Source: Synaphobranchus kaupii
Lineage: Eukaryota; Chordata; Actinopteri; Anguilliformes; Synaphobranchidae
Direction of reading: 5' to 3'
Assembly: GCA_029718625.1 (NCBI GenBank)
Contig: CM056380.1
Span: 14,358,286-14,422,285 of the forward strand
DNA: 64,000 nt
The position numbers and the translations under genes are program-made. The notes beneath the pieces were generated by a model. That model did no database searches. It was not told where the DNA came from and saw only the letters and a program-made list of their open reading frames with translations. Each line of letters starts with the position of its first letter. The first letter of the stretch is position 1. Below are positions 23,453 to 33,696 of the stretch, one piece after another.

Positions 23453-23509
23453 CCCAGCAGCCCCCTATACTCAGGCTTTGACCATAATGGAATAAAAGAC
23501 ACCTTGCAA

Positions 23510-23660
23510 CTGGGTGCTGGCATTTTACCATTCAGCAAGGTGACTTACTTTTGTAACTATCCAGTAGCATAACTGAACTGCATTTAAATAACGTAAGCCG
23601 TGTCACTCACCGTGGACAAAGGGGTCCTGCTAAATGCCTGAAACGTAATGTTTAAGGCAC
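23510..23660 (+). mobile_element. Degenerate tRNA-type SINE, 3' half
   Basis: CAGCAAGGTGACTTAC, then AACTATCCAGTAG and GGGGTCCTGCTAAATGCCTG with AACGTAATG follow the same order as the better SINE at 24,494. The tRNA-like head is not recognisable, so it is an old 5'-truncated copy. Confidence 0.5.
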
Positions 23661-24246
23661 CGTTCTGCCAGTTCAGGATGTTAGCGAACTGATGACCTCT
23701 GATAACTCTCAGGTCTCACTCTCGGGTCAATGGAGAATGACCTTTTGTCCTTGAGAAAAACCACCGGCCCTTAGTTTAAAGGCTAATGGCAAGACAACCT
23801 TCACTGGTTCTTTTCTTGCTGTCATGTTGCATGATAATAGCTTCATACCCTTTCATACCTTTTTATGCATCAATTTTCAAGGGATTCCACCCTTGTAGTG
23901 TTATTTTCAGAGATATTAAATATATATTTTATTTTAAGAAATCCACCAACATGTTATTCATTCATTCTCATTTTATTTTGCCTGGATTTTAATTAATGTG
24001 AAATATTTTCAGTCACCCTTGGATACAGGTGTCGGTAAGTGATATGTTGGAATGTGTTTTTCTTGGTGTGCTGAATTATGTGCTCATGGATATGTGAGCT
24101 ATGTGATTTTTGTCACAGGAGCAACAAAGCCACTGTGATGTAGTTGTATCTTTGTCTGTTAATACTAGCCAGTTTATAATTAGTTTCTCATTTTTCACTT
24201 ATCTTGTCTGTACAAGGAGATGACTTCAGGGATCCTAGCAGTTATA
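23661..24246. other. Unannotated stretch
   Basis: No gene or element recognised. Confidence 0.45.
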
Positions 24247-24261
24247 GCATCTGTTTGGCAT

Positions 24262-24328
24262 TCCTCTCCTGTGGGGAATGCCGGCATGGCTTTCCTCTCC
24301 CGTGGGGAATGCCGGCATGGCTTTCATC
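24262..24328. repeat. 31-bp tandem duplication
   Basis: Two adjacent near-identical copies of CTCTCCTGTGGGGAATGCCG plus GCATGGCTTTC, differing at one base. Confidence 0.9.
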
Positions 24329-24493
24329 AGGACACCGCAACGTAAATCCCAGCGATGGCTCGCACGGACTGAGCCCATTTTTACGGGAAGCGTTTGCGTC
24401 AGGGTTGTGTCAGATCAGGGGGTCGCTTCACTTCTGGAGTGTGGCTGCCGTGAACTCGAGGGTTTAGAGATGCCACCCCTGCATTCCAAGAAT

Positions 24494-24690
24494 GTAGCAT
24501 AACGGTTAAGGAGCTGGGCTTGTAACCGAAAGGTTGCAGGTTCGATTCCCAGGTAGGACACTGCCGTTGTACCCTTGAGCAAGGTACTTCACCTGCATTG
24601 CTTCAGTATATATCCAGCTGTAAAAATGGATAAGAAGAAACATGCTAATGTAAGTTGCTCTGCTAAAAGTGCCTGTAGTGTAATGAGATC
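24494..24690 (+). mobile_element. tRNA-derived SINE with intact A and B boxes
   Basis: The head carries an A-box-like TAGCATAACGG (24,495-24,505) and a perfect B box, GGTTCGATTCC (24,539-24,549), as in a Pol III promoter. Next come the conserved body CTTGAGCAAGGTACTTCACC and ATATCCAGCTGTAAAAATGG, and a 3' end TGCTCTGCTAAAAGTGCCTG with GTAATG. The tail matches L2-clade LINE tails, implying LINE-mediated mobilisation. It resembles V-SINE/eel UnaSINE-type elements, but the family name is not certain. It is not a functional tRNA gene: the acceptor stem does not close. Confidence 0.85.
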
Positions 24691-25586
24691 ATAGATGAAA
24701 TATCGGTGGACCATGATGGGAATGTTGCGGAGTTCTTTGGGTTTGTTGCCCAACTCTTCACTGTTGGTGGAGAGTATCGGCTGCGAGCACGTTGAATGCC
24801 TTACGGCGCGCCTGTCAGGCTCTTTATAGGGTGCTTCCACACAGTGGCATCAACTGTAAAGGCCAATTCATGGTCGCCAAAAAAAGTATGCGTATGGACG
24901 TCCACGCGGACCTCATATTGCAGACCCTGAGCGGACGTGCGCCTAGGCAGTCGTTTTTTGTGTCCGCACGGACCTGTCGTTTCACCTACACGGGCAGCTT
25001 CGGCGTACAAAGGGGGGGTTGGTACGCTCGGCTATGAAAGGCAAAGGTTCGCGGACAGTCTGGCGCACTGTCCGTCCGCGTACGTGTCTGCTCCCCGTTT
25101 CAAACACTACAGCAGCGTAAGGGTGAAAGGGCCAAAGCCGTGTCAGGGCCATAGACTCAAAGCCATAGACTCAGGCGATTCAATGAAAATTAGACTGGAA
25201 AATGATCTACTTGAAATACTTTTTTTTTTTAAAGGTCTTTGAAAGGTGCTGGTGTTTTGTTTTCTGCAGTTTATAGCAGTTTTTCTCTAATTCTAAATAT
25301 AGAAAGGAGCAGCTTTTGAATTGCTACCAGAGAGTGTTTATTGATTGAACTGAAAATGCTTTGTGCATACCTGAATGCAGGTAGCAGACTAGCAATGTCT
25401 TCCTTTTGAAACGCTTTTCAGGAATTGTAAGAAAATCAATGAACAACCGCTTGTTTCGGTGCAAAGGTCACTCCTTATTCTTCCTATGGTAATTGTTTAG
25501 GGGCCCAAACAGTGAAGATGCTTTAATTGTAATTTTTCTTTCTTTATTATTTTCTCTTTCTTAAAATGGCTCTAACCCCTGGAATC
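24691..25586. other. Unannotated stretch with CpG-dense core
   Basis: From about 24,890 to 25,100 the sequence is CpG-dense. It includes an imperfect hairpin at 25,051-25,081 (CGCGGACAGT against ACTGTCCGTCCGCG) and repeated GCGGAC/GTCCGC words. It may be the inside of a GC-rich DNA transposon whose start would be GGCCAATTCATGGTCGCC at 24,860; a matching right end was not found. No gene is supported. Confidence 0.4.
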
Positions 25587-25939
25587 TAGGGGGCTCTGTC
25601 TTGACGATCTTAGCGCCTGGTCTAAAACGCATGGCGCAAGTGCATTTAGGGCGTGTCCAAGTCCACTTTTGCCAGTTAGACGGCGTGTTATTTGAGCGCT
25701 AAGTACGGCGCAAGGTGCAAATGGGCTGAACCTAGTCTCTTTATTATAGGTGTGTCTTGGGCATAACATGCAGTAAACCAATCAAAATGTCATATCCCAT
25801 TCCCTTTAAAAGCCTGCTTTTCCACCTTGGCAGATTGTTTATATGATGGCGAAACAGCTTGTGCTTGTTTAGTAAAGCTATATAGAACAATATTATTTGG
25901 ACGCATTTTGGTATGAGAATAAGCTAACAGAATAGGCTT

Positions 25940-26084
25940 AAGACTAAAAAAATAAATAAGACAGACTTTTTTGCAGTTAACTACTTTTGTATTTACATGT
26001 AGTTCTGCAGGCAGGCACCATCTTGGCCTTTCATTCCACTGCTATGCAGGTGACATCAAAAGATTGGCCGCACTGCATAGCTTT
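25940..26084. repeat. 145-bp dispersed duplication, copy 2
   Basis: Same length as 21,991-22,135 and nearly identical. In transposon copy A it lies where copy B reads straight through (GAATAAGCT ... TGGCTTC-type junction), so it arrived in copy A after the family diverged. Confidence 0.85.
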
Positions 26085-26745
26085 GGCTTCCGTCTCAGCT
26101 TACGCCAAATTAGCCTGCTTGTTTAACAAATTTCATTTGATTATACAATGAAGAATTGTCAAACATGAATTCCATGTTCTCACAGCAGTCAGATCACAGA
26201 CAATGCATTTCAGCTAGCGAAGTTCAAGCTTAATAATAACATAAATAGCATTATTTTAGCTTAATGATGACACTAAATACAGTCCTGCTTATGGAAATAT
26301 GACCAACGTGTTTTTACTGATATTTTAATGCTTTAAAACAAACCCATTTCCCAGGGATTACAGGCACAACTATTGCGGGAGAGAACATTTTTATTTTTGG
26401 GAAAAATATGAATCCTATTTCACAGTGTAATCTTGAGATCTTGTATGCATGCTTGTGTGCGCCCCTGTGTGTAACAGACAGGAGGGTGTACGCAGGTTGT
26501 GCACATGCCTATGTAGACACACTTGTATGTGCCGTTAAAACAACATAGAAATAACTGCGACATGACTTTAGACCAGGTTTGCGACGGTTTTAGCTCAAGA
26601 TAGCAATACGCCAAAAATGATCCTGGCCACACCTCATCTTAAGACCCACCCGCCCAGTTCACTTGGTAGTTAAACAACGTGAGCGCTGGGCGCTATAATG
26701 ACCCCCTGTGCCGGGTGAAAGATAGCAAAGACACTTGCGTTTGGG

Positions 26746-26845
26746 TTAGCGCCGGTTAGCGCCGCTTAGCGCCGCTTAGCGCCGCTTAGCGCCGCTTAGC
26801 GCCGCTTAGCGCCGCTTAGCGCCGCTTAGCGCCGCTTAGCGCCAG
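26746..26845. repeat. 10-bp tandem repeat inside transposon copy A
   Basis: About ten copies of TTAGCGCCGC adjoin the right terminus of the transposon. Copy B has only scattered GCGCTAACGC words in that position, so the array is an expansion of a sub-terminal motif. Confidence 0.95.
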
Positions 26846-26864
26846 GTGTAAGATAGGGCCCTAG

Positions 26865-27295
26865 GCGTGTCAAATTCAAGTTCTGGAGGGCTGCAGCATC
26901 TGCAGCTAGGCTATTTGTGGCCTCAATTTTATCAGCAGCCCTGTGAACAAGGTGTGTGCAATTCTCAGCTAAATAAATGAATCACTCATGCTGATACACA
27001 ATGAAAAACCATTAAGGCGTCAAGATCAAGGTGTGTGGACTCATTAGGCAATCAATGACTTAAATTAATGACCAGGAGGTAACTGAGCTGGATTCCAGAG
27101 CTCTCCAAACTTAACCATTCTGAAACCACCCTTGTGAAGCAGGATTCTTTATTATTTTGACTTGTTTCTCACGATGCTGTAGGGTTTTCTAAATAGGCTA
27201 CCCTTGTCTAAAAACCTAAAGCCAATTAGCCAATTGTCAACCCAAGTGTCAATTGGAATCTCATTAGGACATTTTTTAGGAGATTATTTTTTCAA
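26865..27295. other. Unannotated stretch, possible old dispersed repeat
   Basis: TCAAGTTCTGGAGGGCTGCA at 26,877 resembles a common teleost dispersed repeat, but I cannot define its ends or class. No gene seen. Confidence 0.35.
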
Positions 27296-27425
27296 TTTTA
27301 TTTATTTATTTATTTATTTATCTATTAACCTTTATTTAACCAGGTTAGTCCCACTGACATCTCTTTTCCAAGAGAGACCTGGCCAAGAAGGGCAGTAGTA
27401 CAAATATTTTAGACACAACAATAAA
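27296..27425. repeat. (TTTA)n and teleost dispersed repeat fragment
   Basis: A TTTA run (27,297-27,325) leads into CCTTTATTTAACCAGGTTAG and TTTCCAAGAGAGACCTGGCC, a segment dispersed widely in teleost genomes. Class uncertain. Confidence 0.55.
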
Positions 27426-27533
27426 ACAATAAAACTCACATCCAGACAACAGTCAAGCTAAAAATGCTATGTAGCAAAAATGCAAAAGGAGAAATACAAT
27501 CAAATTAAATGATTATTTAAATGTTTGCATTCC

Positions 27534-27536
<3 letters not shown>

Positions 27537-27565
<29 letters not shown>

Positions 27566-27566
27566 C

Positions 27567-27602
<36 letters not shown>
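27537..27602. repeat. (AT)n(GT)n compound microsatellite
   Basis: AT repeat passes into GT repeat directly beside the Tc1-like element at 27,614. AT-rich sites are preferred TA targets. Confidence 0.95.
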
Positions 27603-27604
<2 letters not shown>

Positions 27605-27613
27605 GTATATATA

Positions 27614-28173
27614 CACACAGTACTGTGCAAAAGTCGTAGGCACATGTAAAGAAAATCCTTAAGGCAAATATCCTTTCAAAAATAATTAAATTAAAAGTTT
27701 CTAAATATGAAACAATTCACTATAAAGAACAATAAACAATAAAAAACAGAATCAAATCAATATTTGGTGTGACCACCCTTTCCCTTTAAAACAGCATCAA
27801 CTCTCTTCGGTACACTGTTGTTCAGTTTTATAAGAAAATCAGCTGGTAGATTGTTCCAAGCATTTTGGAGAACTTGCCACTGTTCTCCTGCAGAATTTGG
27901 CTGTCTCACTTGCTTCTGTCTGTCCAGGTAATCCCAGACAGCCTCGGTGATGTTGAGAACAGGCCTCTGTGGAGACCATACCATCTGTTGCAGAACTCCT
28001 TGTTCTTCTTTTCTCTGACGAAAGTTCAATTAAGTTTTTGGAAAATCAATGTTTGGAAATCTACAATTTGCTCTTTTCTACTGACACACTAATGCAGAAG
28101 ACAAAAAATAAACATCTAAGAAAAATCTACATAAAAAATCTATGGTGCCTAAGACATTTGCACAGTACTGTGT
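27614..28173 (-). mobile_element. Tc1-like transposon, internally deleted
   Basis: The inverted ends are CACAGTACTGTGCAAAAGTC at the left and GACATTTGCACAGTACTGTG at the right, both flanked by TATA sequence consistent with TA duplication. Only the C-terminal part of the transposase remains on the - strand. At about 560 bp it is roughly one third of a full-length Tc1 element. Confidence 0.88.
27757..28029 (-). pseudogene. Tc1 transposase C-terminal remnant
   Basis: The frame reads WSPQRPVLNITEAVWDYLDR, which is the conserved SPDLNxIExxWDxL region holding the third catalytic acid (E) of the Tc1 DDE/D domain. It continues through a helix-rich tail to PKRVDAVLKGKGGHTKY and stops, exactly as Tc1 transposases do. 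The DNA-binding paired-like domain and the first two catalytic aspartates are missing. SPDLN is altered to RPVLN. It cannot encode an active enzyme. Identity as a Tc1-family transposase C-terminus is firm; the subfamily is not assigned. Confidence 0.92.
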
Positions 28174-28180
28174 ATATACG

Positions 28181-28223
<43 letters not shown>
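28174..28223. repeat. (TA)n(CA)n microsatellite
   Basis: Simple repeat lying between two Tc1-like elements. Confidence 0.95.
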
Positions 28224-28225
<2 letters not shown>

Positions 28226-28550
28226 CAGTGAGCACCATAATTCATTGGAGAGTGACGCATGTTTTGTTATTTTGGTTCTGTACTCTAGCAGTTTGGGTTT
28301 GAAAGGATACAATGACAATGAAGTTGAAGTGCAGACTGTCAGCTTTAATTTGAGGGTATTGTCATCCATATTGGATGAACCGTTTAGAAATTATCAAACC
28401 TTTTTTCACATAGTCCCCCCCCCCCCCCCCCCATTTTCGGGCATCAAAAAATATTGGGCAGTCTAACATAATGTAGAATAAAGTAATAATTTTTTATATT
28501 TGGTCACATATACTTTGCATGCCATGACTTCCTGATGTCTGTGACCATTT
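28226..28550 (+). mobile_element. Second Tc1-like element, 5' part
   Basis: CAGTGAGCACCATAATTCAT preceded by TA, followed by GATACAATGACAATGAAGTT, CATCCATATTGGATGAACCG and a C homopolymer before TTTCGGGCATCAAAAAATAT. This order is that of a different teleost Tc1-like family from the one to its left. The right end and transposase are missing. The C run at 28,416-28,432 is longer than expected and may vary. Confidence 0.75.
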
Positions 28551-28600
28551 AGCCAACCATGTGATCCATACTGTTCCAGTGTAATTTACAGCACATTTCT
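28548..28600 (+). repeat. Interspersed repeat fragment shared with 14,015
   Basis: CCATTTAGCCAACCATGTGA and TGTTCCAGTGTAATTTA match the reverse complement of 14,015-14,065. Class unknown. Confidence 0.6.
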
Positions 28601-28940
28601 AAATTTCACAATTGTATTTTTCACCAGCAGTGCCATGTCAATCCCACTTTGAAAATGAATGTTTAGAATTTTTACCCATGGAAATTATGACTGGTTTTGG
28701 TTTAGCCTGTTCGGCCGAGCGGTCAGTCCGTGTTTCTGAGGTCTGAAGTATCTGAGGAGACCTGAGAAGGTCACTCAGAGGGAGGGGAAACATAATGGGA
28801 CACGGAAATTTAATTCAGTGTGAAATTTAAAATAAAAAAAACAGCCGACCAGTGTGTCTCAGCCATCCTCAAATCGAATGCCCTCTTGGAAAGCTATATT
28901 TAGCACCTGCTGCTGGAGCACCTATTCCCTGGGTGCTTTG
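28601..28940. other. Unannotated stretch
   Basis: No gene or element recognised. Confidence 0.45.
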
Positions 28941-30183
28941 ATTCTCTCTCTTTCCTTGTCTATCTTTTACCCTCCCTCCTCTCCTTCTCTTGCTTTCTGT
29001 CCCTCCCTCCCCCCTTCTCTCTCTCTTTCTCTCTGTCCCTTCCCCCTTCTCTCTCTCTTTCTCTCCTAACCTCCCATTCTCTCTCTTTCTCTCCTAACCT
29101 CCCCTTCTCTCTCTCTCTCTTTCTCTTCTAACCTCCCCTTCTCTCTTTCTCTCCTAACCTCCCATTCTCTCTCTCTCTCTTTGTCCCTTCCCCCTTCTCT
29201 CTCTCTTTCTCTCCTAACCTCCCCTTCTCTCTCTCTTTCTCTCCTAACCTCCCATTCTCTCTCTCTCTCTTTCTCTCCTAACCTCCCCTTCTCTCTCTCT
29301 TTCTCTCCTAACCTCCCATTCTCTCTCTCTCTCTTTCTCTCTGTCCCTTCCCCCTTCTCTCTCTCTTTCTCTCCTAACCTCCCCTTATCTCTCTTTCTCT
29401 CCTAACCTCCCATTCTCTCTCTCTCTCTTTCTCTCCTAACCTCCCCTTATCTCTCTCTTTCTCCCCCCCTTCTCTCTTTTTTCTCTCCCACCTTCTCTCC
29501 CTCCTCCCCCTTATTTATCTCCATCCCTCCCCTCCTTCTCTCTCTCTCTCTTTCTCTCCTAACCTCCCCTTCTCTCTCTTTCTCTCCTAACCTCCCATTC
29601 TCTCTCTATCTTTCTCTCCTAACCTCCCCTTCTCTCTCTCTCTTTCTCTCCTAACCTCCCCTTCTCTCTCTCTCTCTTTCTCTCCTAACCTCCCCTTCTC
29701 TCTCTCTTTCTCTCCTAACCTCCCATTCTCTCTCTCTCTCTTTCTCTCTGTCCCTTCCCCCTTCTCTCTCTCTTTCTCTCCTAACCTCCCCTTCTCTCTC
29801 TTTCTCTCCTAACCTCCCATTCTCTCTCTCTCTCTTTCTCTCCTAACCTCCCCTTCTCTCTCTCTCCTAACCTCCCCTTCTCTCTCTCTCTTTCTCTCCT
29901 AACCCCCCCTTCTCCCTCTCTCTCTTTCTCTCCTAACCTCCCCTTCTCTCTCTCTTTCTCTCCTAACCTCCCATTCTCTCTCTCTCTCTTTCTCTCCTAA
30001 CCTCCCCTTATCTCTCTCTTTCTCTCCTAACCTCCCATTCTCTCTCTCTCTCTTTCTCTCCTAACCTCCCCTTATCTCTCTCTTTCTCCCCCCTTCTCTC
30101 TTTTTTCTCTCCCACCTTCTCTCCCTCCTCCCCCTTATTTATCTCCATCCCTCCCCTCCTTCTCTCTCTCTCTCTTTCTCTGA
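28941..30183. repeat. 1.2-kb polypyrimidine tract with nested periodicity
   Basis: The + strand is almost purely C and T, built from CT runs separated by CCTAACCTCCCCTT or CCTAACCTCCCATT spacers at irregular 30-45-bp intervals. A distinctive block with CTTATTTATCTCCATCCCTC occurs at 29,508 and again at 30,132, about 624 bp apart, so half of the tract is a large duplication. Long open frames rich in Ser/Leu are artefacts. Such mirror-like homopyrimidine DNA can form triplex (H-DNA) and commonly shows length variation. Confidence 0.97.
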
Positions 30184-31594
30184 GATTGCTGGGAACCGTC
30201 ACCCGGGCTGTTGAAATTTAAGCACCTCAAATGAAACACTTTCCCTCACAGCTGAAACCGAGGTCTCTGCTCCCTCGCTCAGATTTTTTTTAACGAAAGC
30301 GTTTAACATGTTAATGTTATTTTCGATCTCGAAGAACAACATGCACATTGGGTTCATAACTGAATGAAAAATATAGGGATGAAAATTGTACTGGAGGCCA
30401 GATGATTGTTCGGTAAAGGGGCAGAAGTTGATTGATGCTGACTAGTCCTACAGGCCTACAGGAATGCTTCTTCTTAGGTCAGCCGGTAACAGCTTTTTAA
30501 ATTGTCCATGCACCAATAATAATGTGGACCGCTGTCATCTGTACCCTTATGGAAATGTAATACACTGCAGTATATTTAAAATATATTGTGAAGATAATTT
30601 TGATATATTTACAATATACTGCAGCATATTATTTTTCCATAGGGGTATGATTGTAAAGCTATCAAGGGTTACATTTTGCATAAAAAAACCTAACGTCAAC
30701 AAGCTTCATGAATGTAGACAATGCCAAAAATCCAAAACAACACATTCAAAAATGTTTATAGATGAGGGAATTAATTGCGAAGGTCTGATAAAATGACAAA
30801 TGAGTATGTTTTAATACTATACATCTGCTATAGAAATCATGATCTTCTTCTCAGATCATTTAATGTATTGTCAAAAAAACACCATACTGTATCTTAATAT
30901 TTTTACCTTACAAACATGTAATTGCATATTTTGACATGGCCTGTTTTATTTCTGCATTGGTAAGCTTGAATTAAAAGTCAACCATTCCAAAGAGGATGAT
31001 TAATTTACTGGCATTTAAGAGAAAAATGAACTTGACCTTATGTTCCTCTTCAACCCACCCACGGCCATCTTGACGTGAGCGGTGACGTAATCCGCTTTTG
31101 TGATCTGAATGAATCTGCCTCTCCTGTGTCTCCTTTGTCTAAAGAGCTGTCCATCATGGAGCTCCATGGAAACATGGCCCTCCCCTTCACTCTCCATCCA
31201 ATCAAAACCTGGACATTTGCTCAGAGATCAGCTCATCGGCTGACCGGGCAGTTTCGAAATGTTTTCAAGTGAAGTTTTGTTCGTTATGAACAGCCCAATT
31301 TTGGTAGGCCTGTTCCGAGATTCAACACGACAAATCTTACGCACAGAGCTAAAGAAAAGATGGATCCGTTGTGTCAACCTGTAACTCATTGTCATGGAAA
31401 CAGTCATTTAATTTGTTAACTTCCATTTTCAGGTGGACCGTGTATCACTTACTGAGTGACAATCAAGCATTTTTCCATTTAAAACTCATCTTTCCTGTTT
31501 GCGGTTGCTGTTTTGATCTGAACTATGCATTTTAAGTGATTTTCCCTCCCTTTTTCTCCCAGTTTAGAGTGTCCAATCATATTCACCAGCCGTA
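30184..31594. other. Unannotated stretch
   Basis: AT-rich, no element or gene recognised. A short inverted pair lies at about 30,548-30,627 (TGGAAATGTAATACACTGCAG-type with CTGCAG...CCATA), probably a small palindromic repeat. Confidence 0.4.
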
Positions 31595-31602
31595 CTCACT
31601 AC

Positions 31603-31760
31603 TAGGGTGGCCATCCGTCCGGTTTTAGGTCGGACAGTCCGGTTTTCTAGCCTTTAGCGGCCCAGGACCAATTGCATGTGTTGTAAATCATCTCACGTGA
31701 CGCTACTTAGCCAATCAAATCTGTGTCCTCCTTTTTGGTGTTATGGAAATGGCCACCCTA
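31603..31760. mobile_element. hAT-type miniature element
   Basis: 158 bp with inverted termini TAGGGTGGCCAT and ATGGCCACCCTA and a perfect 8-bp duplication ctcactac at 31,595-31,602 and 31,761-31,768. The left arm also contains CCGGTTTTAGGTCGGACAGT. The TAGGGTGGCCA end and 8-bp duplication are diagnostic of hAT. No coding sequence. Confidence 0.88.
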
Positions 31761-31867
31761 CTCACTACCACAGTAATGGCAGTAGCCTACATATAACAAA
31801 GACATATTTGCGATGCATACTATTCTTTATAGTTATGTCATGACATTGATAATTATGTGTTCTCGCT

Positions 31868-31945
31868 AGCTAGCGATAGGCTATATCTATCTTCGTCGCG
31901 AGCTAGCGATCTTTATCTATCTATCTAGATAGATAGATAGATATA
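31868..31945. repeat. (TATC)n/(GATA)n palindrome and CTAGCGA inverted words
   Basis: TATCTATCTATCTAGATAGATAGATA forms a near-perfect palindrome at about 31,917-31,942. It is preceded by inverted CGCTAGCTAGCGA-type words at 31,864-31,905. Likely hairpin-forming and prone to instability. Confidence 0.8.
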
Positions 31946-32207
31946 TTTATGTATAAAACTCAACATGTAGTTTGGGCTCAATTTGATATTGGAACAAGCC
32001 ACATATATCCTTTAAGGTTATGTTATGATACTGATCATTATAACTATATAATTATCCTCCATTGCTGCAATTTGAGTGAAATCTGGGGGAACAATTCTTC
32101 ACGAAATGGTTTTGTGTCGGTTGGAGAAATATGAAGCGTGGAACTCTGATTGGCTGTTCCGGCCGATGGCCGTGAAAAGTTAAAATACGGGCAACATTTA
32201 TCGGCCG

Positions 32208-32305
32208 ATTTTGGTCGCTCAGTTGCCTAGTTGCTCAGGTCGCTGACCGTCACTCAGCTTCATAGAAAATGAATGGACTTCCGGGCAACTGGGCGACCGA
32301 ATTTG
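32208..32305. repeat. Inverted repeat of a dispersed element end
   Basis: TTGGTCGCTCAGTTGCC (32,211-32,227) is inverted against GGGCAACTGGGCGACCGA (32,283-32,300), enclosing ATAGAAAATGAATGGACTTC. It resembles one end of a teleost DNA transposon, but the partner end is not visible. Confidence 0.45.
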
Positions 32306-32983
32306 CAGCGTAAGCCTCAGCAGTGCCGAGCCAATATGGCTGCCGACATTAAAATTTTTTTGATTGATCCTGTCAATGTACCATCTTCTAATAAAACACA
32401 TTATTTTACCTATTCCAACATATTTTTTTGTTAATGAGGATAGATGGCGCAAAATAGCACACCTTCTGGTTCAGTTCACTATTAGAACAATGTCAAACAA
32501 TATTGATGGATAATTTATCTTCAGTGCTTAACATGTGGTTAACATGACTCTTACATTAGTGAAAAGAGTTTTCCATAAAAATCAGCTCTGACATAACTAT
32601 AGATATGTACAAATGAGCTGTTTCAAACAGAAACAGTTATCCTGAGGCAAAAATAACATCTGTTCAAATTCAAAACGGAACCAACAAAACGATGGTCACT
32701 GGAGGAGATATGGGAAATATTTGGAGAGAAGTGGAAATCAGAGAATTATTAAATATAAGTCGGGAGCGCTGTTATAAAACTCATTGATGGTAGGCTACTG
32801 TCCGTGACTCAAACGTTTGCCAGACGATCGTCGAACGACTGAAAGCTTGGGGAGTCATTTTCTCCCGTTACTGAGACAGTAGCATAGCAGTTGTCTAGTT
32901 TATTATATTTTCCACTTGATTGCGTTCAATTTCTTCATATTCTTGGTCACTGGCGCTTCATTCCATCATTCATTCCATCTCTG
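32306..32983. other. Unannotated stretch
   Basis: Nothing supportable. Confidence 0.4.
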
Positions 32984-33696
32984 TGTTTATGGTTCTCTGC
33001 AGCCGTGAGCTGGCGTTCCGATTTCTTTTTCGCCAACCGCTCCATGTTTTCCCATCTTCCGCTCATTTCCTGGTTTCCTTTGTGCTATTTAAGCACGCTG
33101 TTTCTGCCTTTCGGTGCTTGTGTGTCTTTGTTGCCATGTTTCACCAAGCCAGGTAAAAAGGTATAGCCGGAGGACTGGATTTTTGTCTTTGACAAACATT
33201 CAGGAACTTCCTAGAGTTAGGTTAGATTCCTATTTTCTGTAGTTTCGGTTTCTTTTACCGTTGTGCTTTAGTTCTTCGCCTCTTGTTTTGTCTTTGACGT
33301 TTTATCAGAGCTAGAGGTTCGCTACCAGTTTATTTTTCTCGCGTTGCTTAATTCTGCGAGTTCGACCATTCTGTGGGTTGTTTTATTTTTGGCTCACGCC
33401 GGGATTATTCTCCCTTTATTTTTGCATCTGCTCGTTATTCAAGTTCGCCCAGAGCTATTGGGGTTATTTCTGTTTTCCGTACTTTACGAGATAATTTTCT
33501 CTCTCAGTGTATCTCTCTACTCAAGTTTTGAGTATCGTCCTGTTTGATTAAGGACGTTTCATTTCGTTTGTTTGTTTGGGAGTTTTTGTCCCATCTTTCT
33601 TTGTATTTTTTTTTTCTAGTGATTGCTCACTTGCGTGGGTAATTTTTCGTATACTTTTCTGGTCACGTCTGATCCTCCTACCCGACCCCCCTTACA
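32984..33696 (+). mobile_element. Solo LTR, family L, copy 3
   Basis: Starts TGTTTATGGTTCTCTGCAGC and ends CCCCCCTTACA, about 713 bp, in the opposite orientation to copies at 15,889 and 18,295. TATTTAAG near 33,085 sits where the other copies have TATA. Shared motifs include the CTCACGCCGGGATTATTC block and the CTGATCCTCC...TTACA 3' end. It is the most diverged copy. GGCGCAGAAACGTG follows the LTR and could be a decayed primer-binding region, but no gag frame is seen. Confidence 0.6.

Larger units (their letters stand above)
25590..26861 (-). mobile_element. Non-autonomous DNA transposon, family G, copy A
   Basis: Ends are GGGGCTCTGTCTTGACGATC at the left and AGGTGTAAGATAGGGCCC at the right, flanked by TAG on both sides (25,587-25,589 and 26,862-26,864). 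It is the reverse-oriented relative of the 2.0-kb element at 46,592. Shared blocks include AGGGCGTGTCCAAGTCCACT, CCAATCAAAATGTCATATCC and CACGCCAAATTAGCC-type sequence. The 3-bp duplication is compatible with PIF/Harbinger. It holds the 145-bp block at 25,940 as an insertion absent from copy B and has lost other internal sequence. There is no transposase frame. Confidence 0.8.

Noticed and set aside
24494..24690. Free-standing tRNA gene
   Set aside because: A and B boxes are present, but the acceptor and other stems do not pair, and the SINE body and LINE-type tail follow directly.
29181..29405. Ser/Leu-rich frame in the CT tract
   Set aside because: Direct product of CT dinucleotide repetition.
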